Assembly (NCBI GenBank): GCA_034432445.1
Contig: DAOUBX010000290.1
Span: 1 to 17,044 of the forward strand
Length of the DNA: 17,044 nucleotides
From: JANWYQ01 sp034432445
GTDB taxonomy: Bacteria; Chloroflexota; Anaerolineae; JAAEKA01
Direction of reading: 5' to 3'
Positions 6,669-14,120 of the stretch are shown here, piece by piece (position 1 is the first letter of the stretch; each line of letters opens with the position of its first letter). The notes below the pieces were generated by a model. It ran no database searches and was not told where the DNA came from. It saw nothing but the letters and a program-made list of their open reading frames with translations. A program made the position numbers and the translations under genes.

Positions 6669-6697
6669 ATTATAACCCAACCCGGCGCAGGCTGAAA
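6669..6697 (-). promoter_or_regulatory. Sigma70-like promoter of lepA-ksgA
   Basis: On the minus strand TTTCAG (6697-6692), a 17-base spacer, then a perfect TATAAT (6674-6669). The predicted transcription start near 6662 gives a leader of about 170 nucleotides for lepA. Confidence 0.65.
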
Positions 6698-6706
6698 GCG
6701 CGCGCA

Positions 6707-6720
6707 TCGGCTGCAGCCGA
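6707..6720. promoter_or_regulatory. 14-bp perfect palindrome upstream of the lepA -35 box
   Basis: TCGGCTGCAGCCGA is a perfect palindrome ending 10 bases upstream of the -35 box at 6692-6697. Its size and position suit a binding site for a dimeric regulator, but it overlaps the hairpin at 6716-6743 and may be incidental in GC-rich DNA. Confidence 0.3.
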
Positions 6721-6743
6721 CCGGCCCATAGCCGCCGGCCGGC
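6716..6743 (-). terminator. GC-rich hairpin downstream of the helical hypothetical gene
   Basis: GCCGACCGGC (6716-6725) pairs with GCCGGCCGGC (6734-6743) at 9 of 10 positions plus one G-U pair, around an 8-base loop. It starts 33 bases after the stop of the minus-strand gene at 6777. No T-run follows, so termination is an inference from position. Confidence 0.35.
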
Positions 6744-6776
6744 AAGCTTGTGGCGTCTGGTCCGGCCAAGACTGCG

Positions 6777-7361
6777 CTACGCGATTTGCCGCAAAGCTTC
6801 GCCCCCGGTTTTCAGGCTTTGTCCAACTGCGTGCAGGTTACTGCCGGCTGTCTCCAGCGCGTTGCTCAGGCCGGTGAGGTTGGCAACAGCCTGCGCCAAC
6901 CGACCGTTGACGTCGTCGATCAGTCCGGCCGCTTCGTCCAAGGCGTCGTGAAAGTCGCGAAACGGCTTGGTGGTGGACAGCCCCAGGCCGGTGACGAGTT
7001 CCCAGGTGCCCAGCCCCAGGCCGCTGAAGTTGAACGTGTGGTAGGTGGGGCTGAGGGTGGGCACCTTGACGTCGTTGATCTCGTCGGCCGTGGCGCGTAG
7101 CTGTTCGGTGGCACTGGTCAGGAAGGCGCGGCTTTGGTCGACGGCAGCGGCCACGTTGGCGACCGTCTGTTGCGCGTTGATGGGGAGGCCGCCCTGTGCT
7201 CGCAGCGCCTTGCTGACCATGATGGCGCTGTTGCCGCTGTCGATCATGCTCTGTCCGGCCTGCGGTAAGGTCTCGACCAAGTGCTCCAGCAAAGGAGCCA
7301 GGGCGTCGCCGAACTGCCAAATCACCTTGAGGGTGCGGAAGAAACCGCCGATGCTGGCCAT
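6777..7361 (-). CDS. Conserved-looking helical protein, function unknown
   Basis: The product is 194 aa. The start is the ATG at 7361, chosen because GGAGG lies 6 bases upstream; an in-frame start at 7421 lies upstream of the promoter. There is no signal peptide, membrane segment or cysteine. The protein reads as an N-terminal amphipathic helix (1-35), a long Ala/Gln/Thr-rich helix (62-97, spacing compatible with a coiled coil), a Pro/aromatic/Gly-rich linker (98-131: VPTLSPTYHTFNFSGLGLG) and a second long heptad-like helix (132-193). The organisation recalls the helical hairpins of membrane-associated or chemoreceptor-like proteins, but no motif is diagnostic. I do not recognise the family. 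The gene has its own promoter and is divergent from the acetyltransferase gene. Confidence 0.75.
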   Translation of the reverse strand: MASIGGFFRTLKVIWQFGDALAPLLEHLVETLPQAGQSMIDSGNSAIMVSKALRAQGGLPINAQQTVANVAAAVDQSRAFLTSATEQLRATADEINDVKVPTLSPTYHTFNFSGLGLGTWELVTGLGLSTTKPFRDFHDALDEAAGLIDDVNGRLAQAVANLTGLSNALETAGSNLHAVGQSLKTGGEALRQIA

Positions 7362-7391
7362 GGGGAACCTCCGGAATGTGGGATTGACGCG

Positions 7392-7421
7392 ATTGTACCC
7401 GCGGTGAGCGCTTGGCTGCAA
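7392..7421 (-). promoter_or_regulatory. Sigma70-like promoter of the helical hypothetical gene
   Basis: On the minus strand TTGCAG (7421-7416), an 18-base spacer, then TACAAT (7397-7392). The predicted leader is about 24 nucleotides and carries the GGAGG site, which supports the start at 7361. Confidence 0.6.
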
Positions 7422-7480
7422 AGAACAGACCGAGGCGGCGCACGGCGGCGGCAGGCCGGCGACGCATGTTGCCGTCGCCA

Positions 7481-7518
7481 GGCGCCCACCGGGGAGCCCG
7501 CGCGTTCGGCGCCCACCG
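7481..7518. promoter_or_regulatory. 11-bp direct repeat overlapping the acetyltransferase -35 region
   Basis: GGCGCCCACCG occurs exactly at 7481-7491 and again at 7508-7518, 27 bases apart. The second copy covers the position of the -35 box. A 7-bp hairpin (GGCGACG 7458-7464 with CGTCGCC 7473-7479) lies just upstream. The repeat may be an operator. Confidence 0.4.
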
Positions 7519-7534
7519 CCAGGCCGAGTATAAT
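7505..7534 (+). promoter_or_regulatory. Promoter giving a probable leaderless acetyltransferase mRNA
   Basis: A perfect TATAAT (7529-7534) lies 6 bases before the ATG at 7541, so transcription would begin at or within a base or two of the start codon. The -35 position holds only a weak TTCGGC (7505-7510, spacer 18), which suggests dependence on an activator or on the -10 box alone. No Shine-Dalgarno is present. Confidence 0.55.
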
Positions 7535-7540
7535 GCAGCC

Positions 7541-8320
7541 ATGTCCATTGCCATCCGCCCGATCCAAACCCATGCTGAGTATCGCGCTGTTGAGCAGTTG
7601 CAGCGCGAAGTGTGGGGCCTGCCTGACGTTGAGGTGGTGCCTACCCATCTGCTGTTGACCGCGGCCAAGAACGGCGGGCTGTTGTTGGTCGCAGTGGACG
7701 GGGACGCTCTGGTTGGCTTCGTCTTCGGCTTTCTCGGCTTCACCCCTGCCGGCAAGCTCAAGCATTGCTCGCACATGGCCGGCGTTCACCCTGACTATCG
7801 CGACCAGGGCCTGGGGTACCAGCTTAAACTGGCCCAACGGGCGCATGTCCTCGCCCAGGGCATTGACCTGATCACTTGGACATTCGATCCGCTGCAAACG
7901 CGCAACGCGCACCTCAACTTCCACAAGTTGGGCGCAGTCTGCCAGACGTACATCCGCAACCTCTACGGCGAGATGCGCGACGAGCTCAACGCCGGCTTGC
8001 CGAGCGACCGCCTCCAGGTTGACTGGTGGATCTCCAGTGAGCGCGTGACCAGCCGGCTCCGGGTTGAGGATGTCCATCTTGCGTCGGCCCGCCGCTCCCC
8101 GCAACAGGCCGGAACGAGGGAGAGCCCGACCCTCATCGCCGTCCCCGCCAATTTTCAAGCGCTCAAGGCTGCCGATATGGCGCTGGCCGCGCACTGGCGG
8201 ATGCGCACCCGCCAACAGTTCGAGGAGGCTTTCGCCCAGGGTTTACAGGTGGTCGACATAACCCGACAAGGCGATCTGTGCTACTACGAGCTCGAACGGA
8301 GCGACCCCGACCGGCGTTGA
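7541..8320 (+). CDS. GNAT-family acetyltransferase (COG3375-like)
   Basis: The product is 259 aa from ATG 7541. The open frame continues upstream to 7412, but that region holds the promoters, so the shorter start is chosen. The acetyl-CoA loop is HPDYRDQGLGYQLK (83-96), with the core RDQGLGYQ at 87-94 after the strand HCSHMAGV. The following TWTFDPLQTRNAHLNFHKLGA and YGEMRDELNAGLPSDRLQVDWW are typical of the larger GNAT subgroup I know as COG3375. The C-terminal third (about 170-259) is an extension beyond the minimal GNAT fold and may bind the acceptor. The substrate is unknown. It converges on glnA, with a strong hairpin between them. Confidence 0.85.
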   Translation: MSIAIRPIQTHAEYRAVEQLQREVWGLPDVEVVPTHLLLTAAKNGGLLLVAVDGDALVGFVFGFLGFTPAGKLKHCSHMAGVHPDYRDQGLGYQLKLAQRAHVLAQGIDLITWTFDPLQTRNAHLNFHKLGAVCQTYIRNLYGEMRDELNAGLPSDRLQVDWWISSERVTSRLRVEDVHLASARRSPQQAGTRESPTLIAVPANFQALKAADMALAAHWRMRTRQQFEEAFAQGLQVVDITRQGDLCYYELERSDPDRR

Positions 8321-8382
8321 AAGGCGCCGGTTGGAGCCCGACCGCAAACACCTTGCGGCAGAGGAGCGCGTTCCAGCAAACA

Positions 8383-8414
8383 CAAAGGGCGTGGAGCTGC
8401 CTCCACGCCCTTTG
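8383..8414. terminator. Bidirectional intrinsic terminator between the acetyltransferase and glnA
   Basis: CAAAGGGCGTGGAG (8383-8396) and CTCCACGCCCTTTG (8401-8414) form a perfect 14-bp stem with a CTGC loop. The A/T base of the stem gives a U-rich tail in both directions (TTTG on plus; CTTTGTGTTTGC on minus). A small CCGCAA/TTGCGG hairpin (8342-8358) precedes it on the plus side. Confidence 0.85.
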
Positions 8415-8430
8415 TCGGCTTCAGTCCTGG

Positions 8431-8486
8431 CCGACGGCTCAACCGTCGGCGCCGGGTGCTGCAATCGGTTGCAAGGACCCGGCGCC
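8431..8486 (-). terminator. Tandem hairpins in the glnA 3' end
   Basis: GGCGCCGGGT (8448-8457) pairs perfectly with ACCCGGCGCC (8477-8486), and inside that loop TGCAA (8460-8464) pairs with TTGCA (8469-8473) around TCGG, giving a long compound hairpin. An overlapping CCGACGG/CCGTCGG hairpin (8431-8437/8443-8449) shares three bases with it, so the two compete. With the terminator at 8383-8414 they form a series of structures after glnA, perhaps stabilising the mRNA end. Confidence 0.55.
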
Positions 8487-8509
8487 GGAGCAATTACAGC
8501 GCTTCGGAT

Positions 8510-9925
8510 CTACACGTCGAAATACAGCTCGAACTCGACGGGATGGGGGCGCATGCGCACCGGGTCCACTTCCACCTCGCGTTTGTAGGCGATGTAGGTC
8601 TCGATCATGTCGAGGCTGAACACGTCGCCCTTCAGCAGGAACTCGTGGTCGTTCTCCAACGCCTTCAGCACCTCGTCCAACGACCCAGGCACCTGTTTGA
8701 CCAGCTTGGCCTCCTCGGGCGGTAGGCTGTAGAGGTCCTTCTCCAGCGGCTCGCCCGGATCGATGCGGTTCTGAATGCCGTCGATGCCGGCCATGAGCAG
8801 CGCGGCGAAGCACAAATAGGGGTTGCTGGAGGGGTCGGGGGCGCGGAACTCGATGCGCTTGGCCTTCGGGCTCTTGGAATAGACCGGAATGCGGCAGATC
8901 GCGGAGCGATTGCGCTGCGAGAAGGCCAGGTTCACCGGCGCTTCGTAGCCGGGCACCAGGCGGCGGTAGGAGTTGGTGGTCGGCGCACAGAGGGCCAGTA
9001 GCGCCGGCGCGTGCTTGAGCAGACCGCCGATGTAATAGCGCGCCGTGTCCGAAAGCTGGGCATAGCCGGCCTCGTCGAAGAAGACGTTCGACGACCCTTT
9101 CCACAAGCTCTGGTGCACGTGCATGCCGCTGCCGTTGTCGCCGAAGAGCGGTTTGGGCATGAAGGTGGCCGTCAAGCCGTTGCGTCGCGCCACGTTTTTC
9201 ACCATGTACTTGTAGATCATGATGTTGTCGGCCATGCGTGTGAGTGTGTCATAGCGCAGGTCGATCTCGGCCTGGCCCGCCGTGGCCACCTCGTGGTGAT
9301 GCACTTCGACCGTCACACCGGCCGCCTCCAACGCCAGCACGATTTGGCTGCGCACGTCTTGCAGCGTATCGGTGGGTGGGGTGGGGAAGTAGCCGCGCTT
9401 GGGAGGAATCTGGCCGCCGAAGTTCTGGCCATCGGCGCGTCCGCTGTTCCACCAGCCTTCGGCGCTGTCGATGTAGTAGAAGGACTGGTTCATCCCGCTG
9501 CCGTAGCGCACATTGCCGAACAAAAAGAACTCGGCCTCCGGGCCCCAAAAGCTGATGTCAGCGATCCCGGTCTGCTTGAGGTACTCCTCGGCGCGACGGG
9601 CGATGAAGCGCGGGTCGCGTGAGTAAGGCTCGCGCGTGATGGGATCGAACACGTCGCAGATGATCGCCAGGGTCGGGGTCTCATAGATGGGGTCAATGAA
9701 GGCCGTAGTCGGATCCAGCATCAGCAACATGTCCGACTCGTGGATCTCCTTGAAGCCGCGGATGGACGAGCCGTCGAAGCCGACGCCTTCCTCGAAGGTT
9801 TCCTCAGTCAGGTCACGCGCCTGCATCGTGAAGTGCTGCCAGACGCCTGGCATGTCTGTGAAACGAAAGTCCACCATTTTTACCTGCGGCAACAGCGCCA
9901 GCACGTCGGCTACGGTTTGAGGCAT
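8510..9925 (-). CDS. glnA: Glutamine synthetase, type I (GSI-beta)
   Basis: GlnA makes glutamine from glutamate, ammonia and ATP and acts as a cytoplasmic dodecamer. The product is 471 aa, the GSI norm, from the ATG at 9925, with AAGGAG 9 bases upstream. Motifs: GFDGSSIRGF (49-58), GPEAEFFLF (128-136), HHHEVATAGQAEID (209-222), the ATP/metal region NGSGMHVHQS (264-273), NRSAICRIP (339-347) and RAPDPSSNPY (361-370). KDLYSLPPEE (396-405) contains Tyr399, equivalent to the adenylylated tyrosine of enterobacterial GlnA (KNLYDLPPEE). This marks the I-beta class controlled by GlnE, whose gene lies directly upstream. It has its own promoter (10021-10050) and a structured leader. Confidence 0.97.
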   Translation of the reverse strand: MPQTVADVLALLPQVKMVDFRFTDMPGVWQHFTMQARDLTEETFEEGVGFDGSSIRGFKEIHESDMLLMLDPTTAFIDPIYETPTLAIICDVFDPITREPYSRDPRFIARRAEEYLKQTGIADISFWGPEAEFFLFGNVRYGSGMNQSFYYIDSAEGWWNSGRADGQNFGGQIPPKRGYFPTPPTDTLQDVRSQIVLALEAAGVTVEVHHHEVATAGQAEIDLRYDTLTRMADNIMIYKYMVKNVARRNGLTATFMPKPLFGDNGSGMHVHQSLWKGSSNVFFDEAGYAQLSDTARYYIGGLLKHAPALLALCAPTTNSYRRLVPGYEAPVNLAFSQRNRSAICRIPVYSKSPKAKRIEFRAPDPSSNPYLCFAALLMAGIDGIQNRIDPGEPLEKDLYSLPPEEAKLVKQVPGSLDEVLKALENDHEFLLKGDVFSLDMIETYIAYKREVEVDPVRMRPHPVEFELYFDV

Positions 9926-9970
9926 GGGTTCAGTCTCCTTGTCGAGCAACAGATTTGTGTTTCTTTTGGG

Positions 9971-10000
9971 CCGACCGGCTTGCGGCGGTCGGAGGCAAGC
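9971..10000 (-). promoter_or_regulatory. Interleaved alternative hairpins in the glnA leader
   Basis: In the glnA mRNA two perfect stems share the same segment. GCTTGC (10000-9995) pairs with GCAAGC (9983-9978), and CCGACCG (9992-9986) pairs with CGGTCGG (9977-9971). The stems interleave, so they are either mutually exclusive or form a pseudoknot, though no loop bases separate the last two strands. They lie about 15-45 nucleotides after the predicted transcription start. This looks like a switchable leader element but matches no riboswitch I can name. Confidence 0.4.
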
Positions 10001-10020
10001 TTGTTGAGCCTGCATGCCAC

Positions 10021-10050
10021 ACTATATCAGAGGGGTGCAGGGTTTGTCTA
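10021..10050 (-). promoter_or_regulatory. Sigma70-like promoter of glnA
   Basis: On the minus strand TAGACA (10050-10045), an 18-base spacer, then TATAGT (10026-10021). It sits between the glnE stop and glnA, so glnA can be expressed independently of glnE. No sigma54 (GG-N10-GC) signature was recognised here. Confidence 0.6.
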
Positions 10051-10080
10051 TTACCCAAGTGGGTACTCTTCGACAGGGCG

Positions 10081-13000
10081 CTAAGTCAGCAGCCGGGCGC
10101 TGAGCTTCTGCACCCAGCTAACATGCTCGCGCAGGTCGGTGCTCAGGAGCGAGGGGTTCTGGCCATAGCCCAGGCGGCGAGCCAAAAAGGCGAATTCCTC
10201 GCTGTCGTCCGGCGGCACAGTGAGGTCTTTGCTGTTGCCGCGCACCACGCGCAGTGCGTCGATCAGCCGCTGCAAAAAGACATGGGCGGCGCGCAGACGG
10301 GCGTAGTCCTCGGAGGAGATCACGCCGGACCAGGCGAGGGCGGCCATGGCCTCGCTGGTGTTGCTGAGCCGTAGGCTGGGATCATCCCTGCCGTGCATGA
10401 TCTGCAGGCCCTGCACCAAGTATTCCAGGTCGACCAGGCCGCCGAGGCTGTATTTGGCGTTGATGGTGCCCGGGGTGACCAGGTGGCGCAGTTGGCGCTC
10501 GCGCATGGCGCGCATGCCGGCCACATCAAACGGTTCGCCCTGGTAGATAAAGCGGTCGCGCAGCGTCTGGATTTGTTCACCCAGGCCGGGGTCGCCGGCA
10601 ATCGGCCGTAGTTTGATCAGCGCCTGGCGTTCGTAGCTCCAGGCAGCGCCGCCGGGCGCAAAATAGCGACGAAACGCCTCAAGCGAGACCGCCAGGCTGC
10701 CGGCCTTGCCGTAAGGCCGGAGCTGCAGGTCGATCTCGAAGATGCCCTCGCGGCGGGCGCGGATGGCGCGCACCGTCTCCTGCACCAGCCGCTCGTAGTA
10801 CTCGGCCGTCGTCGTGACGCGCGGTCCGGTCGTCAGGCCGTTGGCGTCGTAGACAAAGAGCAATTCGATGTCGGAGGCGTAGCCCAGCTCGCGGCCGCCA
10901 CACTTGCCCAGGGCGCACACGCTGACCACGCTGGGCTGGCCATCGCTGCGCAGCGGTTGGCCGAATTGCGTCCTCAGCTCCTCATCGCACAGCCGGTAGG
11001 CCGCCTCAACCACCGTCTCCACCAGGTCGGTCAGCTCCGCACCGAACTGCGCCGGGTTGGGGATGTAGCCCAGAATGTTGCGCATGTCGACGCGGAACAT
11101 CTCGCGATCTTTGAAGGCGTTCAACTGTTCGCGCCAGGCCGCGCGGCGCGCCGGCTCCGAGGGAGCTGTCTCCCGGGCCTGGCGCAGCGCGCTGTCCAGT
11201 TCTGCCGTCAACTGGGCTTTGCTCTTCTGCCGCGGTAGCGCCGCGATGTCGCGCACGACCGGGAAGAGGTTCTCGTGCTGCATGCGCAAGAAGTCGTCCC
11301 ACAGGAAGTGGCTGACGCCCAGCAGTTGGGCCAGGGCATTCAACACCTCCGGGTGCTCCAGCGAGGCCAGCTCGTCGGGCCAGTTGGGGCGCCGGAAGAG
11401 CTCGCCCAAGTACTCGTGGAAGTGCACCAGGGCCGCCTCGGGGTTCGGCGAGTAGGGCAACAGATGCGTGAAGTGTTTGACCAGCACGCTGGCCGCGCGC
11501 AGCTCGCGCTGTTTGTCGCGCGCTTCGATCTTGCGCCCCTGGGCGTCGGTGATGAAGAGCGTGTCGTGGACGCGATTGCCCACTGAAGTGACCACGACCT
11601 GGGCGATGTGGATGCGGTTGAGCGCCAGGGCGTTGGTGATCTCGTAGAGAAAACCGATGGTGTCGGGCGCCTCGATGCGCAGGATGGTGTAGCGATCGGA
11701 CGAGTCGTTGTCGATCTCGATGGTCACAGGTTGTAGCGTAGGGGTGGCGCCGGGAATCTCGCCCGCGGCCACGGCAACGCCCACCCGCTTCGCCAACTCG
11801 CCCTGCGCCTCGGTCTGCCGTCGTTCTTGCAGCAGGCGCAGCAGCGCGGCCAGGTCTCCTTCGTAGCGCAGCCACAGGCCGGGATCATCGTCAGGCCGCA
11901 TGGCGCGCACGGTGAACACGTCGACGATCTTGCGCCGCTCGTCGCGCTGCGTCGCCGGCCGCTGCACAGACAAGCGCGGCGTGGTCGCCGTTTCTCTAGG
12001 CTCGTAGGTGAACACATGGCCATCGACGATGCTGAAGCCGTAGACGAACAACAGCCCGCAGATCAACGACAGCTCGCCCAGGTAGTCAAAGCCGACGATG
12101 GTGACTCGCCACAGCCCTTCGTCCAGGCGTTCGGCGCGCACTTCCACCGGATTCTGGTTGGTCAGCCGCTCTGCCAGGTCGGCGTGGCGCCGGATTTCGC
12201 TCTCGCTGAAGATCGCTGTGTAGTCCGGCGCCATGCGCGCCCGGTGTTGGTCGAGGCTGGCGGCGGTTGTCGGCGTCGGGTGCGCTGAGGAGGACGGTGT
12301 CGCCGGTGACGGCATAGGCATGACTCCTTTGTCATTGTGCGGCGCTGAGCCGGGCCGACCATTCAAGGGCTGAGGGGCCAGATGGCGTTGAAAGACGGTG
12401 CGGATGGCGGCGCTGTGCTGTTGGTAGCGGGTTACAAAGCGGGCGGCGGCGTCTGCTCCGGCAAAGCCGAGCCGCTGCGCCAGGTAAGCGAGCTCTGCCG
12501 GCGCGGATGGCAGTGTGTAGGTCTGGCGATAGTCCAGAACTTGCAGGTAGTGTTCCACGGTGCGCAGGAAAACGTAGCCATCTGCCAGGACGCGGCGTTC
12601 ATCTTTGGCCAGGAAACCGCCGTCCTCCAAGTAGGTCAGCGCCTCCAGGGTGTTGGCGGTGCGCAGTCGAGGGTGCTGGCCGCCGTGGGCCAGTTGCAAG
12701 TATTGCGCGACGAACTCGACATCGCGGATCGATCCCTTGCCCAGCTTGACCTCGCCCCATTCGCGCCCGCGCTGGCGCAGGTGGTCCTCGGTGAGCTGTT
12801 TCATGGCGTACACGTCGGCGCGCACGGCTTCAGGCTCGACGTTGAACAGCAGCGGCTCGGCGCGGCGCAGAAAGGCGTGGCCCAGTTGCTCGTTGCCGGC
12901 AATAGGCCGCGCCTTGAGCAAAGCCTGTTTCTCCCACAGCCGGGCATGCCTTTGCAGGTAGGACAAATAGCCGTCTACGGATGTCACCAGGGGGCCGACT

Positions 13001-13842
13001 TTGCCCCATGGGCGCAGGCGCATGTCAACCCGGTAGAGAAAACCGGTGGCGGTAACCTCGGTGAGCAGCTTGATCAGGCGCTCGCCAACGCGTTGGTAGG
13101 CCGCAGCGTCCGCCGCCGCCAGAAAGAGCAGGTCGATGTCCGAGCTGTAGTTGAGTTCGCCGCCGCCCAGCTTGCCCATGGCCAGCACGACGAAGTTGTC
13201 TTCGTTGGCGCCGGTCTGGGCGCTGACCATGGCCAGACACACCTGCACAATGGCATCGGCCAGGTGCGAGAGCTGCAACGTCACCGACGACAAGTCGAGC
13301 AGTCCGGTCAGGTCGCTCAGGCCGATGCGCAGCAGCTTCCACTGCTGAAAGCGGCGCAAGGCGTCGAGGGCGGGGGGGCTGGGCTGTCCGGCAACCAAGA
13401 ACGGGGCGACAGCCGCGTGCGCGTCGACCAGAAACTCATCCCGCCCCTTGATGAGCGCCGTGCCATGGCGCTCCATCAGGCGTGGGAAGTACTCGGGATT
13501 GCGCAGGAGGATTTCGGTGAGGTATTGGCTGCCTGCGAACAGGGTGATAAGCGTCTCGACGGCGCGCGGTTCGTCGGTCAAGTAGCGGTAGAGCGCAGTC
13601 TGATCAGGCACTGCAGCGGCGAAGCGCTCGAGATTGACCAGGGCGCGGTCAGGGCTCGCCGCATCGCTTAGGGCCAGCAACAGGTAGGGCAGGGCGGTAG
13701 CCAGCGCCGGCTGGGCTTCAGGCCGGGCCAGGTGCTCGACATGCTGCCGCAGCGCCCCCTGATCGGCAAAGCCCAGCCGGGCCAGGAAACGGGAGGTGTC
13801 TACTGGGCCGGGACGCCAGGCGGCGCTGTGGCTTGTGGCCAT
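10081..13842 (-). CDS. glnE: Glutamine synthetase adenylyltransferase/adenylyl-removing enzyme with central ACT-like domains
   Basis: GlnE adds and removes AMP on the regulatory tyrosine of GlnA. The product is 1253 aa from ATG 13842, well above the roughly 950 aa of the enterobacterial enzyme. Domains in order: an N-terminal nucleotidyltransferase half with GKLGGGELNYSSDIDLLF (223-240; D235, D237) and RLRPWGKVG; a helical GlnE region (about 365-488); a Pro/Ser/Thr linker (489-538); two ACT-like regions (about 566-618 and 716-773, the second YTILRIEAPDTIGFLYEITN); and a C-terminal transferase half with GKCGGRELGYASDIELLF (979-996; D991, E993) and LRPYGKAGSL. The second acidic residue of the C-terminal motif is Glu rather than Asp. 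The ACT pair resembles the glutamine-sensing end of GlnD. A GTG at 13908 would add 22 residues; neither start has a Shine-Dalgarno. glnA follows on the same strand. Confidence 0.93.
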   Translation of the reverse strand: MATSHSAAWRPGPVDTSRFLARLGFADQGALRQHVEHLARPEAQPALATALPYLLLALSDAASPDRALVNLERFAAAVPDQTALYRYLTDEPRAVETLITLFAGSQYLTEILLRNPEYFPRLMERHGTALIKGRDEFLVDAHAAVAPFLVAGQPSPPALDALRRFQQWKLLRIGLSDLTGLLDLSSVTLQLSHLADAIVQVCLAMVSAQTGANEDNFVVLAMGKLGGGELNYSSDIDLLFLAAADAAAYQRVGERLIKLLTEVTATGFLYRVDMRLRPWGKVGPLVTSVDGYLSYLQRHARLWEKQALLKARPIAGNEQLGHAFLRRAEPLLFNVEPEAVRADVYAMKQLTEDHLRQRGREWGEVKLGKGSIRDVEFVAQYLQLAHGGQHPRLRTANTLEALTYLEDGGFLAKDERRVLADGYVFLRTVEHYLQVLDYRQTYTLPSAPAELAYLAQRLGFAGADAAARFVTRYQQHSAAIRTVFQRHLAPQPLNGRPGSAPHNDKGVMPMPSPATPSSSAHPTPTTAASLDQHRARMAPDYTAIFSESEIRRHADLAERLTNQNPVEVRAERLDEGLWRVTIVGFDYLGELSLICGLLFVYGFSIVDGHVFTYEPRETATTPRLSVQRPATQRDERRKIVDVFTVRAMRPDDDPGLWLRYEGDLAALLRLLQERRQTEAQGELAKRVGVAVAAGEIPGATPTLQPVTIEIDNDSSDRYTILRIEAPDTIGFLYEITNALALNRIHIAQVVVTSVGNRVHDTLFITDAQGRKIEARDKQRELRAASVLVKHFTHLLPYSPNPEAALVHFHEYLGELFRRPNWPDELASLEHPEVLNALAQLLGVSHFLWDDFLRMQHENLFPVVRDIAALPRQKSKAQLTAELDSALRQARETAPSEPARRAAWREQLNAFKDREMFRVDMRNILGYIPNPAQFGAELTDLVETVVEAAYRLCDEELRTQFGQPLRSDGQPSVVSVCALGKCGGRELGYASDIELLFVYDANGLTTGPRVTTTAEYYERLVQETVRAIRARREGIFEIDLQLRPYGKAGSLAVSLEAFRRYFAPGGAAWSYERQALIKLRPIAGDPGLGEQIQTLRDRFIYQGEPFDVAGMRAMRERQLRHLVTPGTINAKYSLGGLVDLEYLVQGLQIMHGRDDPSLRLSNTSEAMAALAWSGVISSEDYARLRAAHVFLQRLIDALRVVRGNSKDLTVPPDDSEEFAFLARRLGYGQNPSLLSTDLREHVSWVQKLSARLLT
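12313..12330 (-). promoter_or_regulatory. Internal ribosome-binding site and ATG within glnE
   Basis: In the glnE message AAAGGAG (12330-12324) is followed after 8 bases by an in-frame ATG (12315-12313). This is a better initiation signal than either candidate start of glnE itself. It lies in the Pro/Ser/Thr linker between the N-terminal half and the ACT-transferase half. Initiation there would give a 744-aa protein (MPSPATPSSSAHPTP...) with the ACT-like regions and C-terminal transferase. The flanking ATGAC...GTCAT can form a 5-bp stem with the Shine-Dalgarno in its loop. Confidence 0.45.
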
Positions 13843-13979
13843 GTCGTCGTGTGTGAGGTTGCCAGGCTGACCTGGCGCAGGTGATCGGTCGGGTTCGCTC
13901 AATAGCACAACCAGTCAAGGGGACGGCCCGGAGTGCGTCACGCCGTTGTAGATCGCTTCCATCCCTCAAGCTCCGCCCT

Positions 13980-14008
13980 ATTCTACTGCGGCGAGGGACG
14001 CCTGGCAA
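13980..14008 (-). promoter_or_regulatory. Sigma70-like promoter of glnE
   Basis: On the minus strand TTGCCA (14008-14003), a 17-base spacer, then TAGAAT (13985-13980). Transcription would start near 13973, leaving a leader of about 65 nucleotides to the GTG at 13908 or about 130 to the ATG at 13842. Confidence 0.6.
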
Positions 14009-14120
14009 ACCGGCCGTTTGTGCTGCTAGGAAAGGCGCTTGGGCTGGTCGGCGACCCGCCGTCACGCCCTTGGCTTATCCCGCGGCCGAGTGGAGGCCGT
14101 GGCCCGGTGTGGCATGCGTC

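Noticed and set aside
8510..9925. Glutamine riboswitch (glnA motif or downstream-peptide motif) upstream of glnA
   Set aside because: The leader has interleaved stems, but I could not find the conserved cores of those classes, so only an unassigned structure is reported.
12382..13671. Long plus-strand open frame (429 aa) opposite glnE, and similar ones at 4981-6045 and 15986-16915 (minus)
   Set aside because: They mirror the codon pattern of well-supported genes in GC-rich DNA, have no initiation signals, and their composition (Gln/His/Val/Ala-rich) is that of antisense shadows.
12501..13908. Frameshift or split between two glnE genes
   Set aside because: The reading frame is continuous through the linker; only an internal initiation site is visible, so a single gene is annotated.
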